Notes: generated from the sequence alone by a model not told the origin. Shown: positions 21,415-29,783, numbered from the stretch's first letter. The stretch is DNA of 64,000 nt from Alphaproteobacteria bacterium 32-64-14 (GCA_002280725.1 NCEM01000015.1:26327-90326); one strand, 5' to 3'. Translations and numbers: made by a program.

Positions 21415-22191
21415 ATGACCTCCCGGCGGAAAAACATTCTGGTGACAGGCGGCGCCAAGCGCGTCGGGCGGCATATCGTCGAGCGGCTGGTCGCCGCTGG
21501 CCATCACGTTGTCATTCACGCCAACTCCGGCGCGAGCGAAGCTGAAGCGCTGGCGGCGAGCCTGCGCACAGGCGGTGCGAAGGCGTGGGCCATTGCCGCG
21601 GACCTTGCCGATGCAGGCGCGACGGAGGCGCTGATACCCGCTGCCGCAAAGCTTGTTGGCGCGCCGCTGAGCGGGCTGGTGAATTCGGCCTCGATCTTCG
21701 ACTTCGACACGCCCGGTGGAATCGACGCTACCGCGTTCGACCGCGCGATGGCGATCAACCTGCGCGCGCCTGCCCTGCTGTCACAGCACTTCGCCGCGCA
21801 GGCTGATGTGGGCGCCGACAACTGCATCGTCAACGTGCTCGACCAGAAGCTGTGGAACATGAACCCGGACTTCTTTTCCTACACGTTGAGCAAGGCCGGA
21901 CTTCTGTCAGCGACCGACATGATGGCCCGGGCGTTTGCGCCGAAGGTGCGGGTCAACGCCGTCGCCCCCGGCCTGCTGCTGCCGAGCCATGACCAGACAG
22001 AGGAAGAGTTCGAGGCGACGGCTTCGCGCAATCCGATGGGGCGGCCGATTGCGCTGGACGATGTGGTGAGCGCCATCGACTTCCTGATGGGCAATGCGTC
22101 GCTGACCGGCCAGGTGATCCACGCCGACAATGGCCAGCGTATGTTTGCCAGCGCGCGCGACGTGATCTTCACGGCCCGGGAGAGCAAATGA
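21415..22191 (+). CDS. Short-chain reductase, FolM/pteridine-reductase-like
   Basis: A 258-residue short-chain dehydrogenase, probably reducing a pterin. The cofactor loop TGGAKRVGRH (11-20) has the Arg characteristic of FolM and PTR1 in place of the usual Gly. The active site is Y156-x3-K160 (YTLSK). The NVLDQK stretch before it, with Asp preceding the YxxxK motif, is also pteridine-reductase-like. It overlaps folB by four bases, and a QueD-like pterin synthase follows. Context and motif together suggest dihydromonapterin or dihydrofolate reduction. It could be an alternative or extra DHFR activity. A generic SDR with another substrate cannot be excluded. Confidence 0.78.
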   Translation: MTSRRKNILVTGGAKRVGRHIVERLVAAGHHVVIHANSGASEAEALAASLRTGGAKAWAIAADLADAGATEALIPAAAKLVGAPLSGLVNSASIFDFDTPGGIDATAFDRAMAINLRAPALLSQHFAAQADVGADNCIVNVLDQKLWNMNPDFFSYTLSKAGLLSATDMMARAFAPKVRVNAVAPGLLLPSHDQTEEEFEATASRNPMGRPIALDDVVSAIDFLMGNASLTGQVIHADNGQRMFASARDVIFTARESK

Positions 22192-22586
22192 GCTATCCGG
22201 CTTTCTACCTCGTCAGGATCAGCGGGATCGAGACCGACGCCTCGATCGGCATCCATGGTTTCGAGCAGGCGGCCCGCCAGCGCCTGATGGTTTCGGTCAC
22301 GCTGATGGTTCAGCCCCCGACCGGGCCGGACGATATCGCCTCTGTCGTGGATTACGATTTCGTACGGGAGGGGGTTCTGGCCATGGTCGGAGCCCGGCAT
22401 TTCAACCTGCAGGAAGTGCTCTGCGGGGAAATTCTCGATCTGTGCCTGCGGCAGACAGGCGTGCTGGGGGCGGTTGTGCAGACCGACAAGCCCGACGTAT
22501 ACCCCCGCGTCGCGGGCGTTGCCTGCCGCATGGGGCGGCTGGGCCACGCGCTGGGAGGCTTCCCGTGGTGGACGCTTCCGGTCTGA
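22188..22586 (+). CDS. folB: Dihydroneopterin aldolase family protein
   Basis: Probably converts 7,8-dihydroneopterin to 6-hydroxymethyl-dihydropterin and glycolaldehyde in folate synthesis. The homologous FolX epimerase is an alternative. At 132 residues it matches the family length. It shows GIETDASIGIHGFEQAARQR near the N-terminus, DYDFVREGVLAMV in the middle and the catalytic-lysine strand VVQTDKPDVYP (Lys101). The C-terminal 20 residues extend past the usual end. It starts within the stop of the FolM-like gene, and the QueD-like gene starts 24 bases later, so the three are one operon. I favour FolB over FolX from the lysine motif, but the two are hard to separate by eye. Confidence 0.82.
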   Translation: MSYPAFYLVRISGIETDASIGIHGFEQAARQRLMVSVTLMVQPPTGPDDIASVVDYDFVREGVLAMVGARHFNLQEVLCGEILDLCLRQTGVLGAVVQTDKPDVYPRVAGVACRMGRLGHALGGFPWWTLPV

Positions 22587-22610
22587 GCGCCGCGGTCTGA
22601 GTACGAGCCA

Positions 22611-22973
22611 ATGTTCGAGATCAGCGCAACGGCGAGCTTCGAGGCGAGCCACTATATCGACGCCGAGGCCGGCGCCGCCCATTACAGGCGGGTGCACGGC
22701 CATTCCTTCGTCGTGACCGCCAGCGTGGCGAGCCAGAATCCGGACCAGGACGGCTGGGTGATGGACCTGGGTGCGCTCGAGGACCTGCTGAAGCGCACGC
22801 TCGCCGGGCTGGACCACACTGTGCTGAATGACGTTCCCGGCCTTGAGAAGCCAACTTTCGAGCATATTCTTCTCTGGATCGAGTCTCGTATGAAGGCCGA
22901 AGGCATCTCCCCCTCGCGTCTGGAGATCGAGCGGCCTACACTGAAGCAAGGGGCGGTCTACACGCCCCGCTAG
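22611..22973 (+). CDS. 6-pyruvoyl/6-carboxy-tetrahydropterin synthase-like protein with Cys-to-Tyr replacement
   Basis: A T-fold pterin enzyme homologue of 120 residues. Zinc ligands are intact: His14 in FEASH, and His29 and His31 in VHGHSF. The catalytic Asp68-His69 pair (LDHTVLND) and the pterin-anchoring Glu107 (EIERPT) are also present. The nucleophilic Cys that precedes the HGH motif by four positions in QueD is Tyr25 here (AAHYRRVHGH). A normal queuosine-pathway role is therefore doubtful. Conversion of dihydroneopterin triphosphate to another pterin, as in the PTPS-III group, is possible. It is in operon with the FolM-like and FolB genes. I see no other queuosine gene in the window. 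Confidence 0.8.
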   Translation: MFEISATASFEASHYIDAEAGAAHYRRVHGHSFVVTASVASQNPDQDGWVMDLGALEDLLKRTLAGLDHTVLNDVPGLEKPTFEHILLWIESRMKAEGISPSRLEIERPTLKQGAVYTPR

Positions 22974-22985
22974 AAGGAGCGTGTC

Positions 22986-23315
22986 ATGGCCACCCCCAAG
23001 AAGCCCGCGAAAGCCGCAAAGCCGGAAACGGCAGGCAAGCCCACCGAGGATCACACCAAGGCGACAGGCCACGACCATCCGAGCCAGAGCGAGCACGCCA
23101 AGGCGCTGTGGCAGAAGCTCCACGGTACGTCAGACCAGAACGCCAAGGGCGGCCCGCCGGGCGCAGTCAAGAAGGGCGGCTTCGATCCCAAGCAGATCAA
23201 GGGTGGCGCCAAGAATTTTGGCGGCGGCGGCAACCAGATGATCCGGCGCACGCAGAGCCGTGGCGGCGGTGGGGGCGGCGGCGGCGGTGGTGGAGGGGGT
23301 GGCGGCGCCGCCTGA
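22986..23315 (+). CDS. Small Lys/Gly-rich protein with polyglycine tail
   Basis: A 109-residue hydrophilic protein of unknown function. The N-terminal half is Lys/Ala/Pro-rich and disordered-looking (TPKKPAKAAKPE). A short conserved-looking patch follows (HPSQSEHAKALWQKLHGTSD), then KGGFDPKQIKGGAKNFGGGG. The last 20 residues are almost all glycine. No signal peptide or membrane helix is seen. The start follows AAGGAG and lies 13 bases after the QueD-like gene, so it may be co-transcribed. It ends 17 bases before the convergent ABC-F gene. Low-complexity composition prevents any functional guess. Confidence 0.65.
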   Translation: MATPKKPAKAAKPETAGKPTEDHTKATGHDHPSQSEHAKALWQKLHGTSDQNAKGGPPGAVKKGGFDPKQIKGGAKNFGGGGNQMIRRTQSRGGGGGGGGGGGGGGGAA

Positions 23316-23332
23316 TCAGGCGCCTCGGCCCA

Positions 23333-25240
23333 CTAACCTTCCAGCGCCTGCATCGCGTCAAGCCATTCGGCTTCGGCTTCATCAAGCTGGGATTGCAGCT
23401 TCGCACGCGACTTCAGCTTGCCTTCGGCATCGGCCTTGTGCGTGTAGGCGTCGGGATCGGAGAGATCGCGGTCGAGAAGTTCGAGCGCTGTGCGCGCCTT
23501 CTCGACGGCTTTCTCCGCATTCTCGATGCGCGTCTTCTGCTTGAAGCTGAGTTTCGGCGCGGACGTTGGCTTCGCCTTCTCCTGCTTCGGCGCGCTTTCT
23601 GCCTTCGCGGCAGCCGCCGCGATCTCGGCCCGCGCGATGGCGTGCTGCTTGTCGGAGTCCGGCCGATCAGCGGCAAGCACCAACGCCTTGTAGTCGGCAA
23701 GATCGCCGTCATACGGCTTGGCCTTGCCGTCTTTCACCAGCCAAAGGCGATCGGCTGTCGCTTCGGCCAGATAGGTGTCGTGGGTGATGACCAGCACGGC
23801 GCCGTTGAACTCGTTGAGCGCGTAGATCAGCGCCTCACGGCTGTCGATGTCCAGGTGGGACGTCGGCTCGTCGAGGATGAGGATGTGCGGTTTCTTGTAG
23901 GTGGTGAGGCCCATCAGGAGGCGCACCTTTTCGCCGCCCGATAGCTTATCGACCTTCGTTTCGCACTTTTCGTGGCCGAAGCCGAACTGGGCGGCGAGTG
24001 CGCGCACCTGCGCCTGGCCGGCGTTGGGGAGGAGATCCTTCACGTGATCGAGCACGGTCTCGCCGGCGCGCAGCTCGTCGAGCTGGTCCTGGCTGAAATA
24101 GCCGATGCGCAGGTTCTTTGACGCGCGGCGCAGGCCCTGCAGCAACGGAAGCTTCTGCGCGATGGATTTCACCAGCGTGGTCTTGCCCTGCCCGTTGGCG
24201 CCGACGATGGCGATGCGATCGTCGAAATCGAGACGCAGTGAGACGCGGTCCAGCACCGGCTTGCCCGGGGCATAGCCCATGTCGACCTTGTCGAGTTCGA
24301 GGATGGGGGATGCGAGTTCTTCGACCTCGTAGAACTTGAAAGGGATCGTGCGCTCGGCCAGCGGGACCGTGATGACGGTCATCTTCTCCAGCATCTTCAT
24401 GCGGCTCTGCGCCTGCGCAGCCTTGGACGCCTTGGCCTTGAAGCGGTCGATGAAGGACTGCATGTGCGCGCGCTGCACGTCCTGCTTTTCCTTCTGGGCG
24501 GCAAGGTGCTGCGTGCGTTCGGCGCGGCGTTGCAGGTAGGTGTCGTAGCCGCCGGCCTGCAGGACGAGCTTGTTATGCTCGACCGCGAGAATGTGCGTCA
24601 CCGAGCGGTTGAGCAGGTCGCGGTCGTGGCTGACGATGATGATCGTGTGCGGATATTTGCGGAGATACGTCTCGAGCCAGGCTGCGCCTTCCAGGTCGAG
24701 ATAGTTGGTCGGCTCGTCCAGCAGCAGGAGTTCAGGCTGGGCGAACAGAACGCCGCCGAGGGCCGCGCGCATGCGCCAGCCGCCGGAAAATTCCTTGCAG
24801 GCGCGCGACAGATCGTTCTGCGTGAAGCCAAGGCCGACGAGGATTTCGGCGGCGCGCGCTTCGCCCGACCAGGCGTCGATGTCGGCGAGGCGTTCGTGGA
24901 TCTCGCCAATGCGGTCCGGATCTTCGCAGGTGTCCGACTCGCGCATCAGGGCGGCGCGTTCGATGTCCGCTTCCAGCACGACATCGAGAAGCGTGGTGTC
25001 GTTGGCGGGAACTTCCTGCAGGACGAAGCCCATCTTCGCGCCGCGATTGATGCGGATCGTGCCGTCGCCATTGCCCTCGCCCTTGGCGAGTTCCTCGCGG
25101 ATGATGCGCAGCAGCGTGGACTTGCCCGTGCCATTGCGGCCGACGAGGCCGACTTTCCAGCCGTCAGCGATCTGCGCGGAGGCGCCTTCGAACAGGGCGC
25201 GCCCGTCGATCAGGAAGGTCAGGTCGGATATCTGGAGCAT
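23333..25240 (-). CDS. ABC-F family ATPase
   Basis: A soluble ABC-F protein, a class that binds the ribosomal E-site and modulates translation. The 635 residues hold two ATPase domains. Walker A1 is GRNGTGKST (34-42), followed by signature FSGGW and Walker B LLLLDEPTNYLD. The second set is GANGQGKTT, LSGGEKVRLL and LILDEPTSHLD. A charged linker (about 245-300) joins them. A C-terminal coiled-coil rich in Lys, Glu and Ala (about 560-632) resembles Uup or YheS. No membrane segments are present. It converges on the polyglycine gene. Uup-type, YheS-type and other subfamilies cannot be separated with confidence by eye. Confidence 0.9.
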   Translation of the reverse strand: MLQISDLTFLIDGRALFEGASAQIADGWKVGLVGRNGTGKSTLLRIIREELAKGEGNGDGTIRINRGAKMGFVLQEVPANDTTLLDVVLEADIERAALMRESDTCEDPDRIGEIHERLADIDAWSGEARAAEILVGLGFTQNDLSRACKEFSGGWRMRAALGGVLFAQPELLLLDEPTNYLDLEGAAWLETYLRKYPHTIIIVSHDRDLLNRSVTHILAVEHNKLVLQAGGYDTYLQRRAERTQHLAAQKEKQDVQRAHMQSFIDRFKAKASKAAQAQSRMKMLEKMTVITVPLAERTIPFKFYEVEELASPILELDKVDMGYAPGKPVLDRVSLRLDFDDRIAIVGANGQGKTTLVKSIAQKLPLLQGLRRASKNLRIGYFSQDQLDELRAGETVLDHVKDLLPNAGQAQVRALAAQFGFGHEKCETKVDKLSGGEKVRLLMGLTTYKKPHILILDEPTSHLDIDSREALIYALNEFNGAVLVITHDTYLAEATADRLWLVKDGKAKPYDGDLADYKALVLAADRPDSDKQHAIARAEIAAAAAKAESAPKQEKAKPTSAPKLSFKQKTRIENAEKAVEKARTALELLDRDLSDPDAYTHKADAEGKLKSRAKLQSQLDEAEAEWLDAMQALEG

Positions 25241-25385
25241 GGCGAAACTGGTAGAAAATCTAGCGGTTTGGGGAGGTTATGGCTCTTGTTTGCGCCCGTA
25301 TGACGGGTTGGGGATGGAAGGTCAAATGCCGGAGCGCCGCGCCCACGCGGATGGCGAAAACACCACGAAAACGAGTGAGTTGCAC

Positions 25386-25527
25386 CCTCCTCCCCCTTGT
25401 GAGGAGGAGGCAGGAGGTGGGGCCGTGCAGCGCGCGCGATACCGCCAGAGCTTGCCGTCCCGACGCCCCCTTCATCCTACCGTTCGCCGCGATGCGGCTC
25501 ACCCCACACCAGGGGGAGAGGGGTGAG
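25386..25527. repeat. REP-like hairpin cluster in a 298-base intergenic gap
   Basis: The gap between the ABC-F start and the ThDP gene's end has no gene. It holds CCTCCTC/GAGGAGG inverted arms near 25390-25411 and CTCACCCC/GGGGTGAG arms at 25498-25505 and 25520-25527. The second hairpin lies just past the ThDP gene's stop and may help end its transcript. Confidence 0.5.
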
Positions 25528-25538
25528 ATTAGCGAGGG

Positions 25539-27089
25539 TCATGCAATGTGGCAGGCGATCAGGCGCGGGCCCTTGGTCGACATCGACCGAGCAAGCGCGT
25601 CGTTGAGTTCGGCGCAGGTGCGGGCGTTTTCGGCGTGGACGCCCATGCTTTCCGACAGCTTCACCCAGTCGATGTCCGGATTGCCGAGGCTAAGCATGCC
25701 ATCGGCGGCGGGGCCGGGATTGCCCGCGCCGGTGCGGGCGAGTTCGATCTTCAGGATGCGATAGGCGTTGTTGACGAACACGATGGTCAGCACGTCGAGA
25801 TTCTCACGCGCCATCGTCCACAGCGACTGGATCGTATACATCGCCGCGCCATCGCCAGCGAGGCAGACGGTCTTCACATCGGGACGCGCGACGGCTGCGC
25901 CCACCGCAACAGGCGTGCCCTGCCCGATGGCGCCGCCGGTGTGGCCGAGCCACTCATGCCGTGCGGCCTTGGTGAGCGCATCGTACACCGGCGCGCCGGA
26001 CGTGACGCCGTCGTCGGAGACGAGCGCGCCTTCCGGCAGATAGTGGGCCAGCGACTGGCCGATGGTGTGCGGATTGAACTTGTCGCCGGTGGCGGCGTCC
26101 GGGCGGGTCCAGTTCGCGGCGGATGACCCAACCGGCGCATCGAGCCAGTCAGCAAGCCGCGCAACGGCGCCGGCGCTGTCGATTTCGGGCCCACCGAGGT
26201 TCAGCGTGCGCGCACCCTTGGGCGTGAAGGCGCCGGGCGTGTTGGGATAGGCGAAGAAGGCGACGGGCGCCTTCGTGCCTGCGATGAGCAGGAGGTCCAC
26301 ATCCTTCAGCGTCTCGACCGCCATCTCCGCAAAATACGGCAACCGTTCCGGCTGGAACTGCCCGCCGCCACGACCCTGGCGCGCCATGAAGGTATCGGTG
26401 ATGACACGGACACCCTGCGCTTGCAGCCGGCGCAACGCTTCCGCGCCGCCGGGATGCAGCGCCGTGCCGTTGACCAGGATGGCAGGCTGTTTTGCCTTCG
26501 TGATGGCGCGGCCAGCCTGTTCGATCAGGTCGTCAGGCGTTGCGACAAGTCCGGCATTCACGGCAGGCCCAACGTGGGAAGCGCCCGGCGTCCAGGCGAT
26601 ATCGGCCGGCATGATCAGGGACACCGGCCCCGGCGGCGGACCGAAGCTGGCGGCATAGGCTTCGGCCGCGAGCGTGCCGGCGTCCTGCAGGCGGTCGACA
26701 GATTTTAGCCAGCGCGAGTTCGGCGCGGCGAGCGAGGCGATGTCGGACGCAAGCGGCGCATCATACTGGCGGTGGGTCACCGCATGATCGCCGATCAGGT
26801 TCACCATCGGCACATAGGCGCGACGGCCATTGTGGATGTTGGCCCCACCATTGAGATAGCCTGGCCCAAGATGCAGCAGCGTAAGCGCGGGCTTCCCCGC
26901 CATGCGCGCATAGCCATCGGCGGCCCCAGTCGCGACGCCCTCGAATAGGCACAGGATGGAACGGATGCGCGGCTCACGGTCCAGCGCCGTGACGAGATGC
27001 ATTTCGCTGGTGCCGGGGTTGGCGAAGCAGGCAGCGACCCCACAATCAGCCAGCGTGCCGATGATTGCTTCTGCGCCTGTCGCCGTCAT
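25539..27089 (-). CDS. Thiamine-diphosphate enzyme, acetolactate synthase large-subunit-like
   Basis: A 516-residue ThDP-dependent enzyme of the IlvB/benzoylformate decarboxylase superfamily. The N-terminal pyrimidine-binding domain has ANPGTSEM and the cofactor-activating Glu50 in CLFEGVATGAADGYARM. A central domain follows. The C-terminal pyrophosphate-binding domain has GDGAAMYTIQSLW about 30 residues before NNAYRI (about 410-440). It is shorter than true acetolactate synthase, and no regulatory ilvN subunit gene adjoins it. A catabolic decarboxylase or lyase is therefore as likely as branched-chain synthesis. The upstream in-frame extension beyond the ATG at 27089 lacks homology. Substrate is unknown. 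Confidence 0.85.
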   Translation of the reverse strand: MTATGAEAIIGTLADCGVAACFANPGTSEMHLVTALDREPRIRSILCLFEGVATGAADGYARMAGKPALTLLHLGPGYLNGGANIHNGRRAYVPMVNLIGDHAVTHRQYDAPLASDIASLAAPNSRWLKSVDRLQDAGTLAAEAYAASFGPPPGPVSLIMPADIAWTPGASHVGPAVNAGLVATPDDLIEQAGRAITKAKQPAILVNGTALHPGGAEALRRLQAQGVRVITDTFMARQGRGGGQFQPERLPYFAEMAVETLKDVDLLLIAGTKAPVAFFAYPNTPGAFTPKGARTLNLGGPEIDSAGAVARLADWLDAPVGSSAANWTRPDAATGDKFNPHTIGQSLAHYLPEGALVSDDGVTSGAPVYDALTKAARHEWLGHTGGAIGQGTPVAVGAAVARPDVKTVCLAGDGAAMYTIQSLWTMARENLDVLTIVFVNNAYRILKIELARTGAGNPGPAADGMLSLGNPDIDWVKLSESMGVHAENARTCAELNDALARSMSTKGPRLIACHIA

Positions 27090-27138
27090 GCGTCGCTCCT
27101 GAGATGCGCGGAACGTAACCGGAGAGCAAAGTGGCGCA

Positions 27139-27180
27139 AGAAAAAGAAAAGCCGGTCCCCGTCTTGGGCGGGGGGCCGGC
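27139..27180 (-). terminator. Rho-independent terminator, minus strand
   Basis: A 10-bp stem (27151-27160 with 27171-27180, one G-U pair) has a 10-base loop. On the minus strand it is followed by TTTTCTTTTTCTT. It is the clearest intrinsic terminator in the window and lies about 230 bases past the channel gene's stop. Confidence 0.8.
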
Positions 27181-27412
27181 TGTATGCCCCACGCGCGTCC
27201 GGGGAGGGAGATACATGGTCTCCGCACGCGGGGAGTTGGAGGGAAGATTCAGCACCTTGGGGAGGCTGCTGGTCCCTCTCACGGCGGTGCGGTCAAGCCC
27301 GCCGTATCCCTGACAGGCAAACAAACGAGGATGGCAGCGCCGTCCGTCGGTCAGAAACATCACATGCTGCGTGATCGGCGCGTGAAGGCCCGGTGAGCGC
27401 TGGGCAGCGCCT
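27181..27412 (-). other. Gene-free stretch, possible 3' UTR or small RNA
   Basis: The gap between the channel gene and the ThDP gene totals 323 bases. No convincing protein is encoded on either strand. On the minus strand it contains a CGGCGG/CCGCCG hairpin with an 11-base loop and an ATCAC/GTGAT hairpin. It then runs into the strong terminator. It could be a long 3' UTR or a small RNA. Confidence 0.35.
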
Positions 27413-28243
27413 TTATCGCCGGGGCAGCGCTTCCTTCTCACCTGCCCGCTTCTCACCTTCTGGAAACAGGTTGGCGCCACAGCGTTTGCAGTGCGCAGCG
27501 TCCCGCTCGTGCAGGTCGAGCGTGCAGGCGGGGCATTCGTGGCGGAGCTTGTCGCCGATCGCGATCGCGCGGATCAGCTGCAGGAACAGGGTGACGCCCA
27601 GCACCATCATTACGATGGCGAGAACCCGCCCAAGCGTGCCCTGCATGGTGATGTCGCCAAAGCCCGTCGTCGTCAGCGTACCGACCGTGAAGTAGAGCGC
27701 ATCGAGATAGTTCCCGATCTTCTCGTTCGTGCCGTGCTGGTTCACGAACACCAGTGCCGTCACGATGAAGACGAAGACGATCAGGTTCACCACCTTCGAC
27801 ACGACGAAGGAGTTGTAGTGCAGCCACCTGCCCGGCATGCGCTGGTGATCAAGGAATTCATACGCGCGCACGAGCCGCACGACGCGGAACACGCGCAGGA
27901 ACACCATGTTCTGCGCCACGAACGGCACCAGCAGCGTCGCCGCCACGACAAGATCCGCAAGGTTCGTGAGACGCAGGAAAAAGCGGTGCCTGTGCCGCTC
28001 GATGTAGAAACGCGCCGCCAGGTCGAGCGAGATCACGATCGCAATGAAGATGTCGACCGCCAGCCAGATCCCTGTGGTGAGCACATCACTGCCATGCCAG
28101 GAGATCGATGGGTGAACGAGAAACAGCCCAATGGTGACGAGGTCGAACACCAGCATCGACCAGCGGAAGATGTTCGGCCATTTGCCGTGGCCGGAATAGA
28201 GCCAGAACAGTGCGCGATTCAGGCCCTTGCGGTGCTCGTGCAT
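27413..28243 (-). CDS. Voltage-sensor-type potassium channel with C-terminal zinc ribbon
   Basis: A 276-residue six-helix ion channel. The fourth helix carries Arg at 117, 120, 123 and 126 (FLRVFRVVRLVRAY), the regular spacing of a voltage sensor. The pore loop has the selectivity filter TTTGFGD (191-197), followed by the inner helix. After it the cytoplasmic tail contains CPAC (237-240) and CKRC (252-255), a compact four-cysteine zinc ribbon instead of the usual RCK domain. A GFGD filter, rather than GYGD, is known in K+ channels. The gene lies 17 bases downstream of the dihydroorotase-like gene's stop on the same strand. A metal or redox gating role for the ribbon is inference. Confidence 0.85.
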   Translation of the reverse strand: MHEHRKGLNRALFWLYSGHGKWPNIFRWSMLVFDLVTIGLFLVHPSISWHGSDVLTTGIWLAVDIFIAIVISLDLAARFYIERHRHRFFLRLTNLADLVVAATLLVPFVAQNMVFLRVFRVVRLVRAYEFLDHQRMPGRWLHYNSFVVSKVVNLIVFVFIVTALVFVNQHGTNEKIGNYLDALYFTVGTLTTTGFGDITMQGTLGRVLAIVMMVLGVTLFLQLIRAIAIGDKLRHECPACTLDLHERDAAHCKRCGANLFPEGEKRAGEKEALPRR

Positions 28244-28260
28244 GTCAGGCCCGGTTCAGG

Positions 28261-29598
28261 TCAAGCACGGGCCAGCGTTTCGATGAATTTCACCGGCTCG
28301 CCATGTCCCGGGGCAACCAGCGTATCGTCGCACATCACCATCGTACCGCGCACGAAGGTGGCGACTGGCCAACCCTTGGCTTCCATGCCGTCAAACGGCG
28401 TCCAGCCACAGCGCGAGGCGGACCATGCGCTGGTGATCGTGCGGCGCGCCTCGAGATCCACCACGGTGAAATCCGCGTCGTAGCCCTGCGCGATGCGGCC
28501 CTTGTTGGCGATGCCAAACACACGTTGTGGGCCGGAGCTGGTGAGTTCGATAAAGCGCTCCAGGCTCAGCTTCCCGTCAGCAACATGCGTGAGCATGACG
28601 GGCACAAGCGTCTGCACGCCGGGCATGCCTGAGGGGGACGCCGGATAGGGGCGTGATTTTTCCTCGATCGTGTGCGGGGCGTGGTCCGATCCCAATAGGT
28701 CTGGAATGCCCTGGTTCACGGCCACCCACAAGGCCGCGCGGTGGCGCTCGTCGCGGATGGGCGGGTTCATCTGGGCATAGCCCTTGAGGCGGATGTAATC
28801 GTCCGGCCCCACCAGCGTGAGGTGCTGCGGCGTCACCTCGACGGTTGCGATATCCTTGTTGGCGGCGAGGATCTCCATCTCCTCGGCCGTCGTCACGTGA
28901 AGGACGTGGATGCGCTTGCCGGTCTTGCGCGCAAGGCGCAGCAGGCGTTTGGTTGAGGAGATCGCGGCCTCGGCGTCGCGCACCTCGTAGTGCGAGGTCC
29001 AGTCGCCCTGGCGCGCAAGCTTCTTGCGCTCGAGCAGGCGGTATTCGTCCTCCGAATGGAAAGCCGCGCGGCGCGAGATGGCGGTCAGCACCCGCTCGAC
29101 GCCTTCATCATCCTCGACCAGCAGCTGGCCGGTGGAAGCGCCCATGAACACCTTGACGCCGCAGACGCCGTCCATCCGCTCCATGATCGGCAGAAGGTCG
29201 GTGTTGTCGTGCGTCGCGCCGGCGTAGAAGGCGTGGTCGGTGTGCATCCGGCCTTTCGCGCGGGCGAGCTTGTCCAGCATCATGTCCGGCGAGGTGGTGC
29301 TGGGATCGGTGTTCGGCATCTCGAACACGGCGGTGACGCCGCCGAGCGCTGCGCAGCGCGAACCCGTTTCAAGGTCTTCCTTCCATTCGAGCCCGGGCTC
29401 GCGGAAGTGGACCTGCGTGTCGATGACCCCGGGCAGCACGTGGAGGCCGTGGGCCTCGAACACATGATCTGCGCGCGAGGCATCAAAAGAGCCGATCCCG
29501 GCGATGCGGCCGTCCTTCACCGCGACGTCTGTCTCGACGATGCCGCCCGGCGTCGCCACCAGGCCACCCTTGATGATGAGGTCGAAAGTCGTCGCCAT
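28261..29598 (-). CDS. Dihydroorotase-family amidohydrolase
   Basis: A cyclic amidohydrolase of 445 residues, most like class I dihydroorotase and probably acting in pyrimidine synthesis. The metal-site motif reads DTQVHFREPG (60-69). The first His of the usual DxHxHxR is Gln62, while His64 and Arg66 remain. Later motifs are intact: GVKVFMGASTG, HVLHVTTAEE, VEVTPQHL and GSDHAPH. The ATG at 29598 is chosen because upstream codons lack homology. pyrB is not adjacent, so this may be a stand-alone PyrC or a related hydantoinase or allantoinase. The His-to-Gln change occurs in some annotated dihydroorotases, but metal occupancy may differ. Confidence 0.82.
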   Translation of the reverse strand: MATTFDLIIKGGLVATPGGIVETDVAVKDGRIAGIGSFDASRADHVFEAHGLHVLPGVIDTQVHFREPGLEWKEDLETGSRCAALGGVTAVFEMPNTDPSTTSPDMMLDKLARAKGRMHTDHAFYAGATHDNTDLLPIMERMDGVCGVKVFMGASTGQLLVEDDEGVERVLTAISRRAAFHSEDEYRLLERKKLARQGDWTSHYEVRDAEAAISSTKRLLRLARKTGKRIHVLHVTTAEEMEILAANKDIATVEVTPQHLTLVGPDDYIRLKGYAQMNPPIRDERHRAALWVAVNQGIPDLLGSDHAPHTIEEKSRPYPASPSGMPGVQTLVPVMLTHVADGKLSLERFIELTSSGPQRVFGIANKGRIAQGYDADFTVVDLEARRTITSAWSASRCGWTPFDGMEAKGWPVATFVRGTMVMCDDTLVAPGHGEPVKFIETLARA

Positions 29599-29676
29599 CG
29601 CCAGCTCCAGCTTCGCAATTGCTGGCGCTGTATGGACCCTAAGGGCGGCTTTTCCAAGCCGGTCCCGGAATCGAAA

Positions 29677-29696
29677 GGGCGGCCCGAAAGCCGCCC
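29677..29696 (-). terminator. Terminator-like hairpin after the 49-residue gene
   Basis: GGGCGGC and GCCGCCC form a perfect 7-bp stem around a six-base loop. On the minus strand it is followed by TTTCGATT, a poor U-tract. It lies about 90 bases after the stop of the small membrane-protein gene, before the dihydroorotase gene. Confidence 0.4.
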
Positions 29697-29783
29697 TCTC
29701 TTCATCACCCGCGCCTTTGCCGGCGTCTTTGTTATAACGGACGGCGGCAGGCGAGGCATGGCCTCTCCCGACCGCCGAAACGG

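Noticed and set aside
27046..27480. A 144-codon open frame on the minus strand in the gap after the channel gene
   Set aside because: It overlaps the channel's end and the ThDP gene's start, crosses the terminator, and has no ribosome binding site or domain.
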